Positions 53,780 to 61,930 of a DNA stretch of 64,000 nucleotides are shown here, piece after piece (the stretch's first letter is position 1; every line of letters starts with the position of its first letter). Source of the stretch: CAWBVG01 sp963792175 (GTDB taxonomy: Bacteria; Acidobacteriota; Vicinamibacteria; Vicinamibacterales; CAVVIG01); NCBI GenBank assembly GCA_963792175.1, contig CAWBVG010000035.1:184998-248997 (forward strand), read 5' to 3'. The translations under genes were made by a program, and so were the position numbers. The notes below the pieces were generated by a model. That model was not told the origin of the DNA. It worked only from the letters and a program-made list of their open reading frames with translations, and did no database searches.

Positions 53780-55120
53780 TCAGATACGGACAACGCCGCG
53801 GCCGCGCTCGTAGGCGATGGACGTGCCGTACGGCTTCGACTGGGCGCTCATCCGGCTCACGATCCGTTCGGCCGTCTCGGCGGTCGCCATCGACGGCGTC
53901 CCACGCTCGTAGCGTGGCAGCGACATGTCGCACGCCACCGGATGCAGGATCATCTGCTGCAGGCCCGATTCGGAGAACGTCATCATCGGGACGACGCTCT
54001 CCCACAGCGATCGATCCTTGGGCAGCGCGATGCGGTCGCTCGCGAGCGAATGGTCCGGCGACTGCGGATCGAGCTTGAACGCTTCATACGTGTCCGCGGC
54101 ATAGCCGCGCACGCTCTGGAACTGGAAAACGAAATCACCCAGGCTGTAGCAGATCGGCCGGGCCTTGTACAGCTCGATGCCCCAGGTGACGTGTGGACCC
54201 GCGCCGAAGAAGGCGTCCGCCCCGGCGTCGATGCACGCATGGGCGAGCGGCTGGAGGAAGCGAGCCGGCGTGTCGAGGGTGCGATACGAGTCGTGCGCGT
54301 GAATGCTCACGAGCACGAGCCGCGCGTTTCGCCGCGCGACCTGAATGGCCTCGGTGAGCCTCTTGACGTCGGCGGCCGCCGCTTCGCTCAAGAAATCTGA
54401 CGTCGGGCCGGGGACGAACGTGTTGCCGAGCCATGTGATCTCGCGTTGCCCCTCGGGTGGGAGAGGCGAGCCGAGCGACCGCGCCGCAGTCTCCACCCCG
54501 GCAAACGCCGCCGGCTCGAGTTGATAGCGGCGCTGCACGCGAACAGCGTTCAGACCGGGTACGCCCTTGAAATCACCGCGCGCATAGACGGCCGGCGACC
54601 ACGCCGCAAAAGTGGACGCGCAGTTGATGAGGGCGACGCGGCCGCCTGGAGTATCCGCATATCCCGGCGCGGCTGCCTGCTGCAGGTTCATGCCGGTCCC
54701 GGCGTAGCCGATGCCGGCGCGCTCGAGGTTCGCGATTGTCGAGCGGACGCCCTCGACTCCGTAGTCGGTGGAGTGGTTGTTCGCCGTGCCCATCAGATCG
54801 TAGCCGAGCCAGGCGAGCTCCTCGGCCATCTTCGGATCGACGACGACGCTCAGGCTGCTGCCGGCCGCTGTCGGATAGCCCTGGTCGCCCGCCGCCATCA
54901 CCAGCTCGCAGTTGCCGTACGCGCAGTCGGCGCTGCGCAGCAATTGCACCACGTCGAGGAAGCCCTGGTCCTTCAGGTGCGAGACACGGCGGCTGAGGAT
55001 GCAGTCGCCGGTGGCGGCGACGGTGATCGGGGACGCCGCCGCGCCCTGAAGCGGATGGCCGCCAAACATGGAGTACGCGGCAACGCCACCAGCTCCGGCA
55101 AGAAAGTGGCGGCGATTCAT
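53780..55120 (-). CDS. CapA-family protein, Tat-exported
   Basis: An intact 446-residue metallophosphatase-like protein of the CapA (poly-gamma-glutamate biosynthesis) family. The twin-arginine signal is NRRHFLAGAGGVAAYSMFGG. The core motifs are TVAATGDCILSRRVSHL (GD metal ligand), ADCAYGNCELVMA (family: N-x-E), YDLMGTANNHSTDYG (N-N-H-x-D), LVLVSIHAHDSYRT and GAGPHVTWGIELYKARPICY. Many soil bacteria carry such exported CapA proteins without other capsule genes, and none are nearby here. It is probably a periplasmic hydrolase of envelope polymers. Start ATG 55120. Confidence 0.85.
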   Translation of the reverse strand: MNRRHFLAGAGGVAAYSMFGGHPLQGAAASPITVAATGDCILSRRVSHLKDQGFLDVVQLLRSADCAYGNCELVMAAGDQGYPTAAGSSLSVVVDPKMAEELAWLGYDLMGTANNHSTDYGVEGVRSTIANLERAGIGYAGTGMNLQQAAAPGYADTPGGRVALINCASTFAAWSPAVYARGDFKGVPGLNAVRVQRRYQLEPAAFAGVETAARSLGSPLPPEGQREITWLGNTFVPGPTSDFLSEAAAADVKRLTEAIQVARRNARLVLVSIHAHDSYRTLDTPARFLQPLAHACIDAGADAFFGAGPHVTWGIELYKARPICYSLGDFVFQFQSVRGYAADTYEAFKLDPQSPDHSLASDRIALPKDRSLWESVVPMMTFSESGLQQMILHPVACDMSLPRYERGTPSMATAETAERIVSRMSAQSKPYGTSIAYERGRGVVRI

Positions 55121-55414
55121 GGCAGGAGTTTTACATCACCGCCGGCGGCAGAGGTGTCTTGAAATGTAATAACTTATGCTGTCGATCCGTGGGCTTTCTC
55201 TCCTGCCCCGACGTCATCCGGACCGACAAAGACGTGTCGGCTGGAACCGATCGACAATCCGTTCACGCCGAAAATGTTACTGATGTCCTCGGAATGAACT
55301 GCCATTCCATCGACCTTCTCAACCGGCTGATCGATTATCCAACGCAGCGTCTGTGAACGGATTGCAGAGCGCCTCGCCAATGCCGACGTCCTGACGCTAT
55401 AGAAGAAACTGTCT

Positions 55415-55453
55415 CGGGCGGGGGACGCTGGTTCGAATCCAGTCGCCCGACCA
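55415..55453 (+). other. tRNA-like acceptor/T-arm minihelix (tRNA 3' remnant, possible att site)
   Basis: cgggcg (55415-55420) can pair with cgcccg (55444-55449). Between them gctgg-ttcgaat-ccagt (55427-55443) is a standard T-arm with TTCGAAT loop, and acca follows at 55450-55453. D-arm and anticodon arm are missing. It sits in the 411-bp gene-free gap 55121-55531, 80 bp from a truncated tyrosine recombinase. That is the usual arrangement of an integrative element at the 3' end of a tRNA (or tmRNA) gene. Confidence 0.6.
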
Positions 55454-55531
55454 ATTGTTCACAAAGGGATGTTTGAGATCTGAATCTGCGCAGCCCTGGT
55501 CCGAGGGTGCAGATACGAGCTCGAGGACTCG

Positions 55532-55755
55532 CTATTCAGTCGCGAGCGCGGCCGCGCCATACGCGTCAAGCCGACGCGCGGCGTCCCGCAGATCATCGGG
55601 ACTGGTGATGTTGTAGCGCTCGAACACCGCACGCGTCTTGTGCCCTGTGAGCTCCATCGCGACGCGCTCGGGGACACCGGCTGGTACCAGGATTGCGAAC
55701 CGCAGTCCGTCGGAAATCGTGCGGAATGCGGCCAGGGCAACCGGCCGCATTCCGC
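55532..55755 (-). pseudogene. C-terminal fragment of a tyrosine recombinase (integrase)
   Basis: Two frames together give the end of a phage-type integrase: AAGCPGRIPHDFRRTAVRN, then after a frame change AGVPERVAMELTGHKTRAVF and ERYNITSPDDLRDAARRLDA. The H-x-x-R box (HDFRR), second His (GHKT) and nucleophile Tyr (RYNI) are present. The N-terminal SAM-like and core domains, including the first catalytic Arg, are absent. The 3' end faces the tRNA-like element at 55415-55453. It is a decayed integrase and is not expected to be functional. The gap 55756-56032 shows nothing else. Confidence 0.7.
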
Positions 55756-56032
55756 GTTGTGCTGCCACACCTTGTTGAGGCCGCGCTATTCCTTCGTTCT
55801 TACGCGGGCTGCTCCACGGCGGGCTCGGTTCACTGGATGGGGCATCGTCTCAGCGGCATCGACTTGCGCAACGGCAACATGGAACTACGCCCGCGAAATC
55901 ACGGCGTCACGACTCGCAAGGCTGGCGACGGGTTCGACCACCATCCATGACCGATCGCTCACACCCAAACCGCCCGCCGGCAGGAACCGGTCGGGCGGCA
56001 TGTGGTAGGACGCTAACGGACGAATCGGCGGT

Positions 56033-56667
56033 CTATCGCCTCGGATGCTTCTCCCGGTATTCCGCGCTGTTGCGCAGCTCATTTTCGAGCTGCTGCTGCG
56101 ACCAATGGTCGTTGAACACGCGGTTCACCCAGCCGGCACTGGCCGGATCCGGATCGCGGCCGAGCACATTCTGGTATGCGGATCGCACGATCGCTTGCGC
56201 CTGCTCCCGCGTCATCGGTCCATTGGACCCATTTGATCCGTAGCCGCTTTGAGCGTCCCCTCTCGTAGGCGCCGCTCGTGCCGCGCGGATTTCCTTCTCC
56301 GTAACTCCAGCGCTCATCTCGCTGCCTGGATTGGTCCCAGCCATGGTAGTGATGGACATCGCCTCGACGGCCTTCCCAGTGACCCGGTGTAGTACTGGTT
56401 GCTCTCATAGTACGGCGCCACCCAATACGCATCAGGATACGGGGGGCGCGTCCAGTAACCGTTGTGCCACCGATACTGACCGTTCACCGGGTACCAATAG
56501 CCATCGACCCACACGTAATCGGGCCCGGGCTGCGGCGGGACGCGGTACGCGCGAGGCGCAGGAGGCGGCGCGCCGATGTGAAAGTCGAACGAAATCTGCG
56601 CATGCGCTGCGGGCGCAAGTGCGAGCAGCAACGCTGAGAGTGACAGTCCTTGAAGTACTCGTCTCAT
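56033..56667 (-). CDS. YXWGXW-repeat protein with C-terminal DUF4214-like domain (two frame breaks)
   Basis: About 210 residues. After a signal peptide (VLQGLSLSALLLALAPAAHA) come Trp/Tyr repeats of the YXWGXW type (GPDYVWVDGYWYPVNGQYRW, HNGYWTRPPYPDAYWVAPYY). A Ser/Gly/Arg linker follows (DVHHYHGWDQSRQRDERWSY). The C-terminal segment is AQAIVRSAYQNVLGRDPDPA, SAGWVNRVFNDHWSQQQLEN, close to the DUF4214 pattern (Y..vLgR.PD..g...y). The frame shifts near 56385 and 56265, so the single chain is inferred from in-order motifs. Probably an outer-surface or periplasmic protein. Confidence 0.65.
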
Positions 56668-56934
56668 GCCGAGGTTGGAGTGCAACACTCAAGCCAGAAT
56701 ATGCATGGGTTGGAAGCCCGGCTGTCGGCAGGGCCTCGGCGCCTGGTCGAGCAGCATCCCGTTCATCTCTCGCCGCCGTGTTCCGCCCACTGGCGCGCGC
56801 GGAACCGTCCTACCGATGCAGTGTTCGTTCGAGGCTAGTTCGTGGGATGTTCATCGGGCGTGAATGTATTCGGTCTGATTCAAGAAGCACCGGAGGAGGA
56901 CACATGCCCGATTTGATAAGGACATTGCGCTTCT

Positions 56935-57409
56935 TTAAGCGGCTATCGTGAGCACGCCGTTCGAGAACTGCGTCGCGTACTGCCGCAGCGACACCGGCGC
57001 CGGACCCATCAGCACATGCCCGTTCAAGTCGAACGTCGAGCCATGACACGGACACACGAAGTTCTGATTCTGGAAACCGTTGATCGTGCACGTTTGGTGC
57101 GTGCAGGTCGCGGTCATCGCAGAGTAGGTGTCCTGGCCGGTATGCGCGACAAGGAAATCGCCGACCGATGTTTGCACCAGTGCGGCGCTTCCAACGGATG
57201 CAAGCGGCGAGGACGAATCAATCGTGAGCGTGATGCCGCTCGCGGTCCGCGTCCCGTTCACGGTCGGCAGGGACGGCGCATTGCTGGGCCCCGTCGGACT
57301 GCCACTGCATCCTTCGAGCAGACATCCCCGCTCCGCTGAAGACCGCGAGCGTGACGGCGTGAGCACAAAACGAACGGCGAGTCGGCCTGTCGAACGTCTT
57401 CTCTTTCAT
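56935..57409 (-). CDS. Rieske [2Fe-2S] lipoprotein (one homopolymer frame break)
   Basis: About 158 residues. The N-terminus MKEKTFDRPTRRSFCAHAVT carries a twin-arginine-like RRSF and, once one G of a GGGG run at 57326-57329 is removed, leads into FSGAGCLLEGCSG, a lipobox-like LEGC. The Rieske cluster ligands are ATCTHQTCTINGF and NFVCPCHGSTFDLNG (CxH and CxxH), with APVSLRQYATQFSNGVLTIA closing the fold. It is exported and probably passes electrons in the periplasm. It is divergent from an OmpR/kinase pair, and a second Rieske protein lies at 60992. A cytochrome b or oxygenase partner is not adjacent. Confidence 0.8.
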
Positions 57410-57653
57410 CGTTGTTATCCTGCTTGCAGGCGACTGCCGGATATTCGGCAACTCACGTGATTGTGGTTGCACGGCTCCTCGTGCAACGCTCGTACCGGCA
57501 GAAACATGACGAACCGGCTTGCGGTTCTCGCTACGCGATAGACAGGCACGTCCTCGTATAGGGACGACTGCGGCGCACAGATTAATCTCTCGTTCATCTT
57601 CGCGAGGGCGCTCGCAAAGATTGCCGGTGACGCGGCATTCTATAGAGACTCCC
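57410..57653. promoter_or_regulatory. Divergent promoter region with two hairpins
   Basis: The 244-bp region between the Rieske gene (minus) and the response-regulator gene (plus) must carry both promoters. It holds gttgcacg (57466-57473) / cgtgcaac (57480-57487), a perfect 8-bp inverted repeat with a 6-base loop, and gaaccg/cggttc (57511-57516, 57522-57527). Either could be a binding site for the adjacent regulator. Confidence 0.35.
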
Positions 57654-58339
57654 GTGCGCATCCTGCTCGTCGAAGACGAACGCTCCGCCGCCCGGATGAT
57701 TGCAAAGGGCTTGCGGAGAACGGACACGCGGTCGACGTCGCGGCTGACGGTGCATCGGCTGTTCAGGCGTGCTCGGGCGCGACCTACGACGTCGTCATCC
57801 TCGATCTGCTGCTGCCGCTCAAGAGCGGCCTCGAGGTATGCCGCGACCTGCGGGCGTCGGGGAACGCGGTGCCAATCCTGATGCTCACGGCTCGCGACGC
57901 CGTCGACGATCGCGTGGCGGGGCTCGACGCCGGTGCGGACGATTACCTGACGAAGCCGTTTCACTTTGACGAACTGCTGGCGCGCATCCGCGCGTTGACG
58001 CGCCGCCGCGCGCTGCCGCCGTTGGACGAACGCGTGGAGTGCGGGCCACTAACGCTGAACACACGAACGCGCGAAACGATGCTGGACGACCAGCCACTCG
58101 ATCTGACGGCCCGGGAGTACGCGTTGCTCGAGTATCTGTGCCGGAATGAGGGTGCAGTCGTGTCACGTCAGGAGATCGCCGAGCACGTCTGGGACAACCG
58201 ATACGATCCGACGACGAACGTGATCGACGTCTATGTCCAACGTCTGCGCCGCAAGATCGACCGCGAGCCGGAATCGTTCATCCGAACCCGCCGCGGCGCC
58301 GGCTATCAGCTCGTCCGTCCGCGCTCTCGGATCAAATAA
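57654..58339 (+). CDS. OmpR/PhoB-family response regulator (one frame break)
   Basis: About 229 residues. The receiver has VRILLVEDERSAARMIAKGL and the phospho-acceptor in YDVVILDLLLPLKSG, with TARDAVDDRVAGLDAGADDY and LTKPF. The winged helix has LDLTAREYALLEYLCRNEGA and TTNVIDVYVQRLRRKIDRE, ending RTRRGAGYQLVR. One base is missing in the ggg at 57707-57709; restoring it gives KGLAENGHAVDVAADGASAV. The start GTG 57654 directly precedes RILLVED. It is followed 2 bp later by a histidine kinase, so they are a cognate pair. The targets may include the Rieske genes on both sides. Confidence 0.88.
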
Positions 58340-58341
58340 CG

Positions 58342-59784
58342 ATGTCGATTCGACTGCGACTCGCTCTGTGGTTCAGCGCCGTGATGGCCATTGCGCTGAC
58401 GGCATTCGGCGCAGGGGCGCTGTGGCTGCACACGCGATGGGCAGCGGCGCAGTTCGATTCCGAGCTCGACAATCTCGGTGCCGCGGTCGCGCGGGTGATG
58501 CAGGAGGAGCTCGGGGAGAGCGGGAACCTGCGACGCGCGGTTCACGAAACGCGCAATTCAATCGACGTCGCCGATCGTGCCACCGCGATTCTGGACGTCG
58601 ACGGCCAACCGATCGCGGCGCACTGGCACGGCTTCGACGCCGCCGGCGTGTTTCCGCCGCACGACCGACTACAGCATCCGACGATGGTGACCATCGCGCA
58701 GCACGGAAAGGCGTGGCGCGTTCTCCAACGGCCGGAAGCGTCGCCCGCTGGCGATTACACGATCGTGGTCGCCGGACCGCTCGACGGGATCGCAATCCAA
58801 CGTGTGCTCCTGTTGCGCGTGCTGGTCGTGGCTGGTTCGATCATCATCCTGACCACCGCAGGCATCTCGTGGTGGGTCGCCTCGTCGGCTCTTCGGCCGG
58901 TCAGCACGATGGCGAGCGAAGCGGCGGCGATATCGGCGAAATCGGCGGACTGGCAGTTGAACGCGCCGAGCGACACTGACGAACTCGGACGGCTGGCCCG
59001 CGCCTTCAACGATCTCCTCGCCAGGCTACGGCGCCGCATCGCGAACCCAGCGTCAGTTCATGGCCGACGCGTCGCACGAACTGCGGACGCCCGTCTCGGT
59101 GATTCAGACCGCCACCGAGGTCACGCTCAATCAGACGGCGCGCAAGAGGCGGAATACCGGGACGCGCTGACGATCATCGGCGAGCAAACCGCGCGTCTCA
59201 GCCAGATGGTCCAGGACATGTTCGTGCTCGCCCGCGCCGACGCCGGCGGGTATCACGTACCGATGCGCCGGCTCTATGTCGACGAAGTCGTGGACGAAGC
59301 GGCCCGCGCAGTCGCAGTGGTCGCGGCGGCGAAGGGACTTCGCGTCACCTCGGACATTCAGCCGGACATCGCCATTGATGGGGACGATGGGCTGCTGCAC
59401 CGGATGATGACGAACCTGCTCGACAACGCCGTGCAGCACACGCCGGCGGGCGGTTCGGTGAATGTCATCCTCACCGCAGGCGAGGGGACCGTGACCATCG
59501 CGGTTGCCGACACCGGGCCAGGAATTCCAGACGCGGATCGCGAGCGTGTGTTCGATCGGTTCGTCCGGCTCGATCCGGCGCGCTCGGCGGAGTCAGGCGG
59601 CGGGCTTGGACTCCCGATCGCTCGATGGATTGCCGAACAACATCACGGCACACTCGCTCTAGATCCGTCGCCGCGCGGCTGTGTGTTTGTCGTACGGTTG
59701 CCGCTGCCATCGCCAGCAACGAGCAACCACGGCCCGGCAACACACCGCGACCGAGGGTCGGAGGCGAAGATGAACGTCACGTGA
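58342..59784 (+). CDS. Sensor histidine kinase (compensating frame disturbance in the H-box)
   Basis: About 480 residues. TM1 (LALWFSAVMAIALTAFGAGA), a periplasmic sensor of about 130 residues, TM2 (LLLRVLVVAGSIIILTTAGI) and a HAMP domain (RPVSTMASEAAAISAKSADW) come first. The kinase core has EAEYRDALTIIGEQTARLSQ, with ATPase boxes LHRMMTNLLDNAVQHTPAGG, VADTGPGIPDADRERVFDRF and SGGGLGLPIARWIAEQHHG. The phospho-His box ASHELRTPVSVIQT is in another frame (59066-59107), flanked by two indels that restore the frame near 59140. The intact protein therefore surely has it. Pairs with the preceding regulator. Confidence 0.88.
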   Translation: MSIRLRLALWFSAVMAIALTAFGAGALWLHTRWAAAQFDSELDNLGAAVARVMQEELGESGNLRRAVHETRNSIDVADRATAILDVDGQPIAAHWHGFDAAGVFPPHDRLQHPTMVTIAQHGKAWRVLQRPEASPAGDYTIVVAGPLDGIAIQRVLLLRVLVVAGSIIILTTAGISWWVASSALRPVSTMASEAAAISAKSADWQLNAPSDTDELGRLARAFNDLLARLRRRIANPASVHGRRVARTADARLGDSDRHRGHAQSDGAQEAEYRDALTIIGEQTARLSQMVQDMFVLARADAGGYHVPMRRLYVDEVVDEAARAVAVVAAAKGLRVTSDIQPDIAIDGDDGLLHRMMTNLLDNAVQHTPAGGSVNVILTAGEGTVTIAVADTGPGIPDADRERVFDRFVRLDPARSAESGGGLGLPIARWIAEQHHGTLALDPSPRGCVFVVRLPLPSPATSNHGPATHRDRGSEAKMNVT

Positions 59785-59799
59785 ATCGCGGACAGTGGT

Positions 59800-59813
59800 T
59801 CCTCTCGAGAGGA
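59800..59813. terminator. 14-bp perfect palindrome after the kinase gene
   Basis: tcctctcgagagga (59800-59813), 15 bp past the kinase stop. It may be a weak terminator or a binding site for the next gene, whose AT-rich upstream region (taaatatta around 59910) looks promoter-like. The region 59785-59965 has no other feature. Confidence 0.35.
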
Positions 59814-59965
59814 CAGCGCAGCAATACTCCGACGGCTGATTTAAGCATCGCATTCATGCTCGGCAGAACAATCGGTCGATGGTGACGAATGATCAGACGG
59901 TACGCTTCATAAATATTAGATATCCCCGCTTGTTGGCAGGAATTGTGCTTCGAGGGAGACTCGAC

Positions 59966-60519
59966 ATGTCCAACACGCTTCGCGGTTTCGCGTTTCTGTT
60001 CGTGGTGTTGTTCGTCGCGGCGCCGGCGCATGCGCAGGGCGCGGATCCGCCCGATCAGGATCAGACGCCGCGCCGAAGGCGATCGAGTACAGCGAAGGCT
60101 ACGAGACGCGCGCCAAGATTCACAAGTACGCCAGCTTCGCGACGCTGCCGCTCCTCGGAACGGAAGCGATTCTCGGGCAATCCCTGTACAACGATCCGTA
60201 CAGCCGCACCAGCGCGAAGCGTGGCGCTCACATCGCAGTCGGCACGGCGATTACCGGGCTCTTCGCGGTGCAGACCGTCACCGGCATGTGGAATCTCGTC
60301 GAGGGCTGGAAGGACCCGAACCACAAGAAGCTGCGGCTCGCGCACGGCATCATGATGCTCGGTGCCGACGCCGGCTTCGCGGCCGCATATGCGACGGGCC
60401 CAGGCGGACGCAATCTCGTGAACTTCGATCAGAACAAGAGCACGCATCGCACGGTCGTGTTCACGACCATGGGCGTGGCGACAGCGTCTTACCTGCTGAT
60501 GCTGTTCGGAAACAAGTAA
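59966..60519 (+). CDS. Exported four-helix membrane protein with conserved His, b561-like (one frame break)
   Basis: About 185 residues with gggag 9 bp before the ATG. A cleavable signal (LRGFAFLFVVLFVAAPAHAQ) is followed by IEYSEGYETRAKIHKYASFA. Helices SAKRGAHIAVGTAITGLFAV, KLRLAHGIMMLGADAGFAAA and STHRTVVFTTMGVATASYLL follow. A histidine near the membrane face of each of the four helices (KIHK, GAHI, LAHG, THRT) resembles the bis-heme pattern of cytochrome b561-type proteins. A missing G near 60071 breaks the frame (restoring TPAPKAIEYSEGY). The stop overlaps the next start (TAATG). Heme binding is inference. Confidence 0.65.
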
Positions 60520-60992
60520 TGACAGACTTATTACAAACCTGGGGTTCGTTCTACGCCAACCACGCGGCCATTCGCACGCTCGTCGCGTTCGTGCATGTCG
60601 GCGCCCTGATCGCCGGCGGCGGCCTCGCCGTCGCCACAGACCGCGCCCTGCTCAAGGCGATGCCCAACGACGAGTCGTCGCGCCGCTCGCTGCTCGAGAC
60701 GCTCCAAAGCGCGCACAACCTCGTCGTCGGATCGCTCGTGCTCATCACGATCAGCGGTTTCCTGCTGTTCGCGTCGGACTTCGAAACGTTCCTCTACTCG
60801 AAGTTCTTCTGGATCAAGATGGGACTCGTTGGCCTGCTCGTGATCAATGGCCTGGTGCTCTGGCGGGCGGAGCGCCGCGCGCTCTCAGGCGATCACCACG
60901 CGTGGGTTACCTTGCGCCGAACGGCGATCGCGAGCATCACCCTCTGGTTTCTGACGACGCTTGGCGGCGTCGCGCTTCCCAACATCGGATAA
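60519..60992 (+). CDS. Membrane protein of the Rieske module
   Basis: An intact 157-residue protein with four membrane helices: TLVAFVHVGALIAGGGLAVA, NLVVGSLVLITISGFLLFAS, FFWIKMGLVGLLVINGLVLW and TAIASITLWFLTTLGGVALP. Histidines H15, H26, H66 and a late HH pair are present. Its start overlaps the upstream stop as TAATG and its own stop overlaps the Rieske start in the same way, so three genes are translationally chained. The family is similar to uncharacterised bacterial 'DUF2214-like' membrane proteins by pattern only. It likely serves as membrane partner for the adjacent redox proteins. Confidence 0.7.
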   Translation: MTDLLQTWGSFYANHAAIRTLVAFVHVGALIAGGGLAVATDRALLKAMPNDESSRRSLLETLQSAHNLVVGSLVLITISGFLLFASDFETFLYSKFFWIKMGLVGLLVINGLVLWRAERRALSGDHHAWVTLRRTAIASITLWFLTTLGGVALPNIG

Positions 60993-61438
60993 TGGGTTGC
61001 ACCGATTGCCCGTCCCGCCGTAGTTTTCTGCAGATCGTCGCGGCGCTCGGGTTTGCCGCCTTGCCCGTGCTGTTCGTCGACGGCATTGAGGCGGCCGGCG
61101 AGCAGAAGTATCCATTTCCGGCCGCCGACGGCGTCACGATCGATCGCAAGCAGCAGATCATCATCGTGCGGACGCAGGGCCATGTCTACGCGTTCAACCT
61201 GTCGTGCCCGCATGAGAACACCGCGCTGAAGTGGCTGCCGAAGGACAACCGCTTCCAGTGCCCGAAGCACGAGTCGAAGTACCAGCCGAACGGCACGTTC
61301 ATGTCCGGCCGCGCGACGCGCAACATGGACCGCCTGCAGATCCGTCGAGATGGCGACGCGCTGTCCGTCGATCTGTCGCACATTATCAAGTCGGACACCG
61401 ATCCGGCCGGGTGGGCGGCGGCGACGATAGCGGTGTAA
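60992..61438 (+). CDS. Tat-exported Rieske [2Fe-2S] protein
   Basis: An intact 148-residue protein. A Tat signal (SRRSFLQIVAALGFAALPVL) leads to a Rieske domain with NLSCPHENTALKWL and NRFQCPKHESKYQPNG (C-x-H and C-x-x-H, 17 apart). It lacks the extra disulfide cysteines of bc1-type Rieske proteins: the second positions are E and K rather than C. It therefore resembles oxygenase-ferredoxin or arsenite-oxidase small-subunit types. It ends NMDRLQIRRDGDALSVDLSH. The start is fixed by the TAATG overlap. Third gene of the membrane redox module. Confidence 0.85.
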   Translation: MGCTDCPSRRSFLQIVAALGFAALPVLFVDGIEAAGEQKYPFPAADGVTIDRKQQIIIVRTQGHVYAFNLSCPHENTALKWLPKDNRFQCPKHESKYQPNGTFMSGRATRNMDRLQIRRDGDALSVDLSHIIKSDTDPAGWAAATIAV

Positions 61439-61795
61439 TCGGATGCGGGCGGCACTGGCACCAGTCCGATGTGTGCCTCGAATCGGGGCGCGAGGCGCGG
61501 GCGTGGAATTGTGAGCCGCAGCGGTTACAGAGCCTGCGGCATGCGGCGCGCTGCCTGTTCGGTGCTCAGCACGCTGTTCTTGAAAGCGAGAGTTTCAGGC
61601 CCGGCCGCCATGCGCTCTCGGCACTCAACTACGGCACCGTGATGCGCCAGGCGGTGGCGGGAAATGGGATGTTGTCACGGAGACGACGGCATTCGCTGCC
61701 GCAGCGCGAGGCCGAAGCGGGCCATTCCGAGGCGGACGAGCGTTTAAATCCCAGAACGCCAGAAGGCACGAACAACTTGACAACGGCGGCGCAGG

Positions 61796-61930
61796 AGGTC
61801 GGCAGACTTGTGGGACGCGATGCACACGAACACTGTTCGCACACTTTCAGTGCCGGCTTTGCCGTATGTCGTCGTAACCTCTCCATCTGGGAGGGTACGG
61901 CCGATGGATTCGACGGTCTTGAACGCGGTG
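61796..61930 (-). pseudogene. Relic of a MmcQ/YjbR-like protein
   Basis: The minus strand reads TAFKTVESIGRTLPDGEVTT, TYGK, then KPALKV in a second frame and VFVCIASHKSAD back in the first. That is the order and spacing of the N-terminal half of MmcQ/YjbR proteins (LP.v....tyG.pAfkV.gk.FacI..h.sa). It overlaps the start region of the plus-strand solute-binding gene and continues into unreadable sequence. The rest of the gap 61439-61795 shows no clear gene. Weak similarity, but compositionally non-random. Confidence 0.4.

Noticed and set aside
55130..55453. Complete tmRNA gene ending at the CCA
   Set aside because: The ggacgc-T-arm wording recalls tmRNA 3' ends, but no 5' partner strand, tag reading frame ending in LAA or pseudoknot-like repeats were seen upstream.
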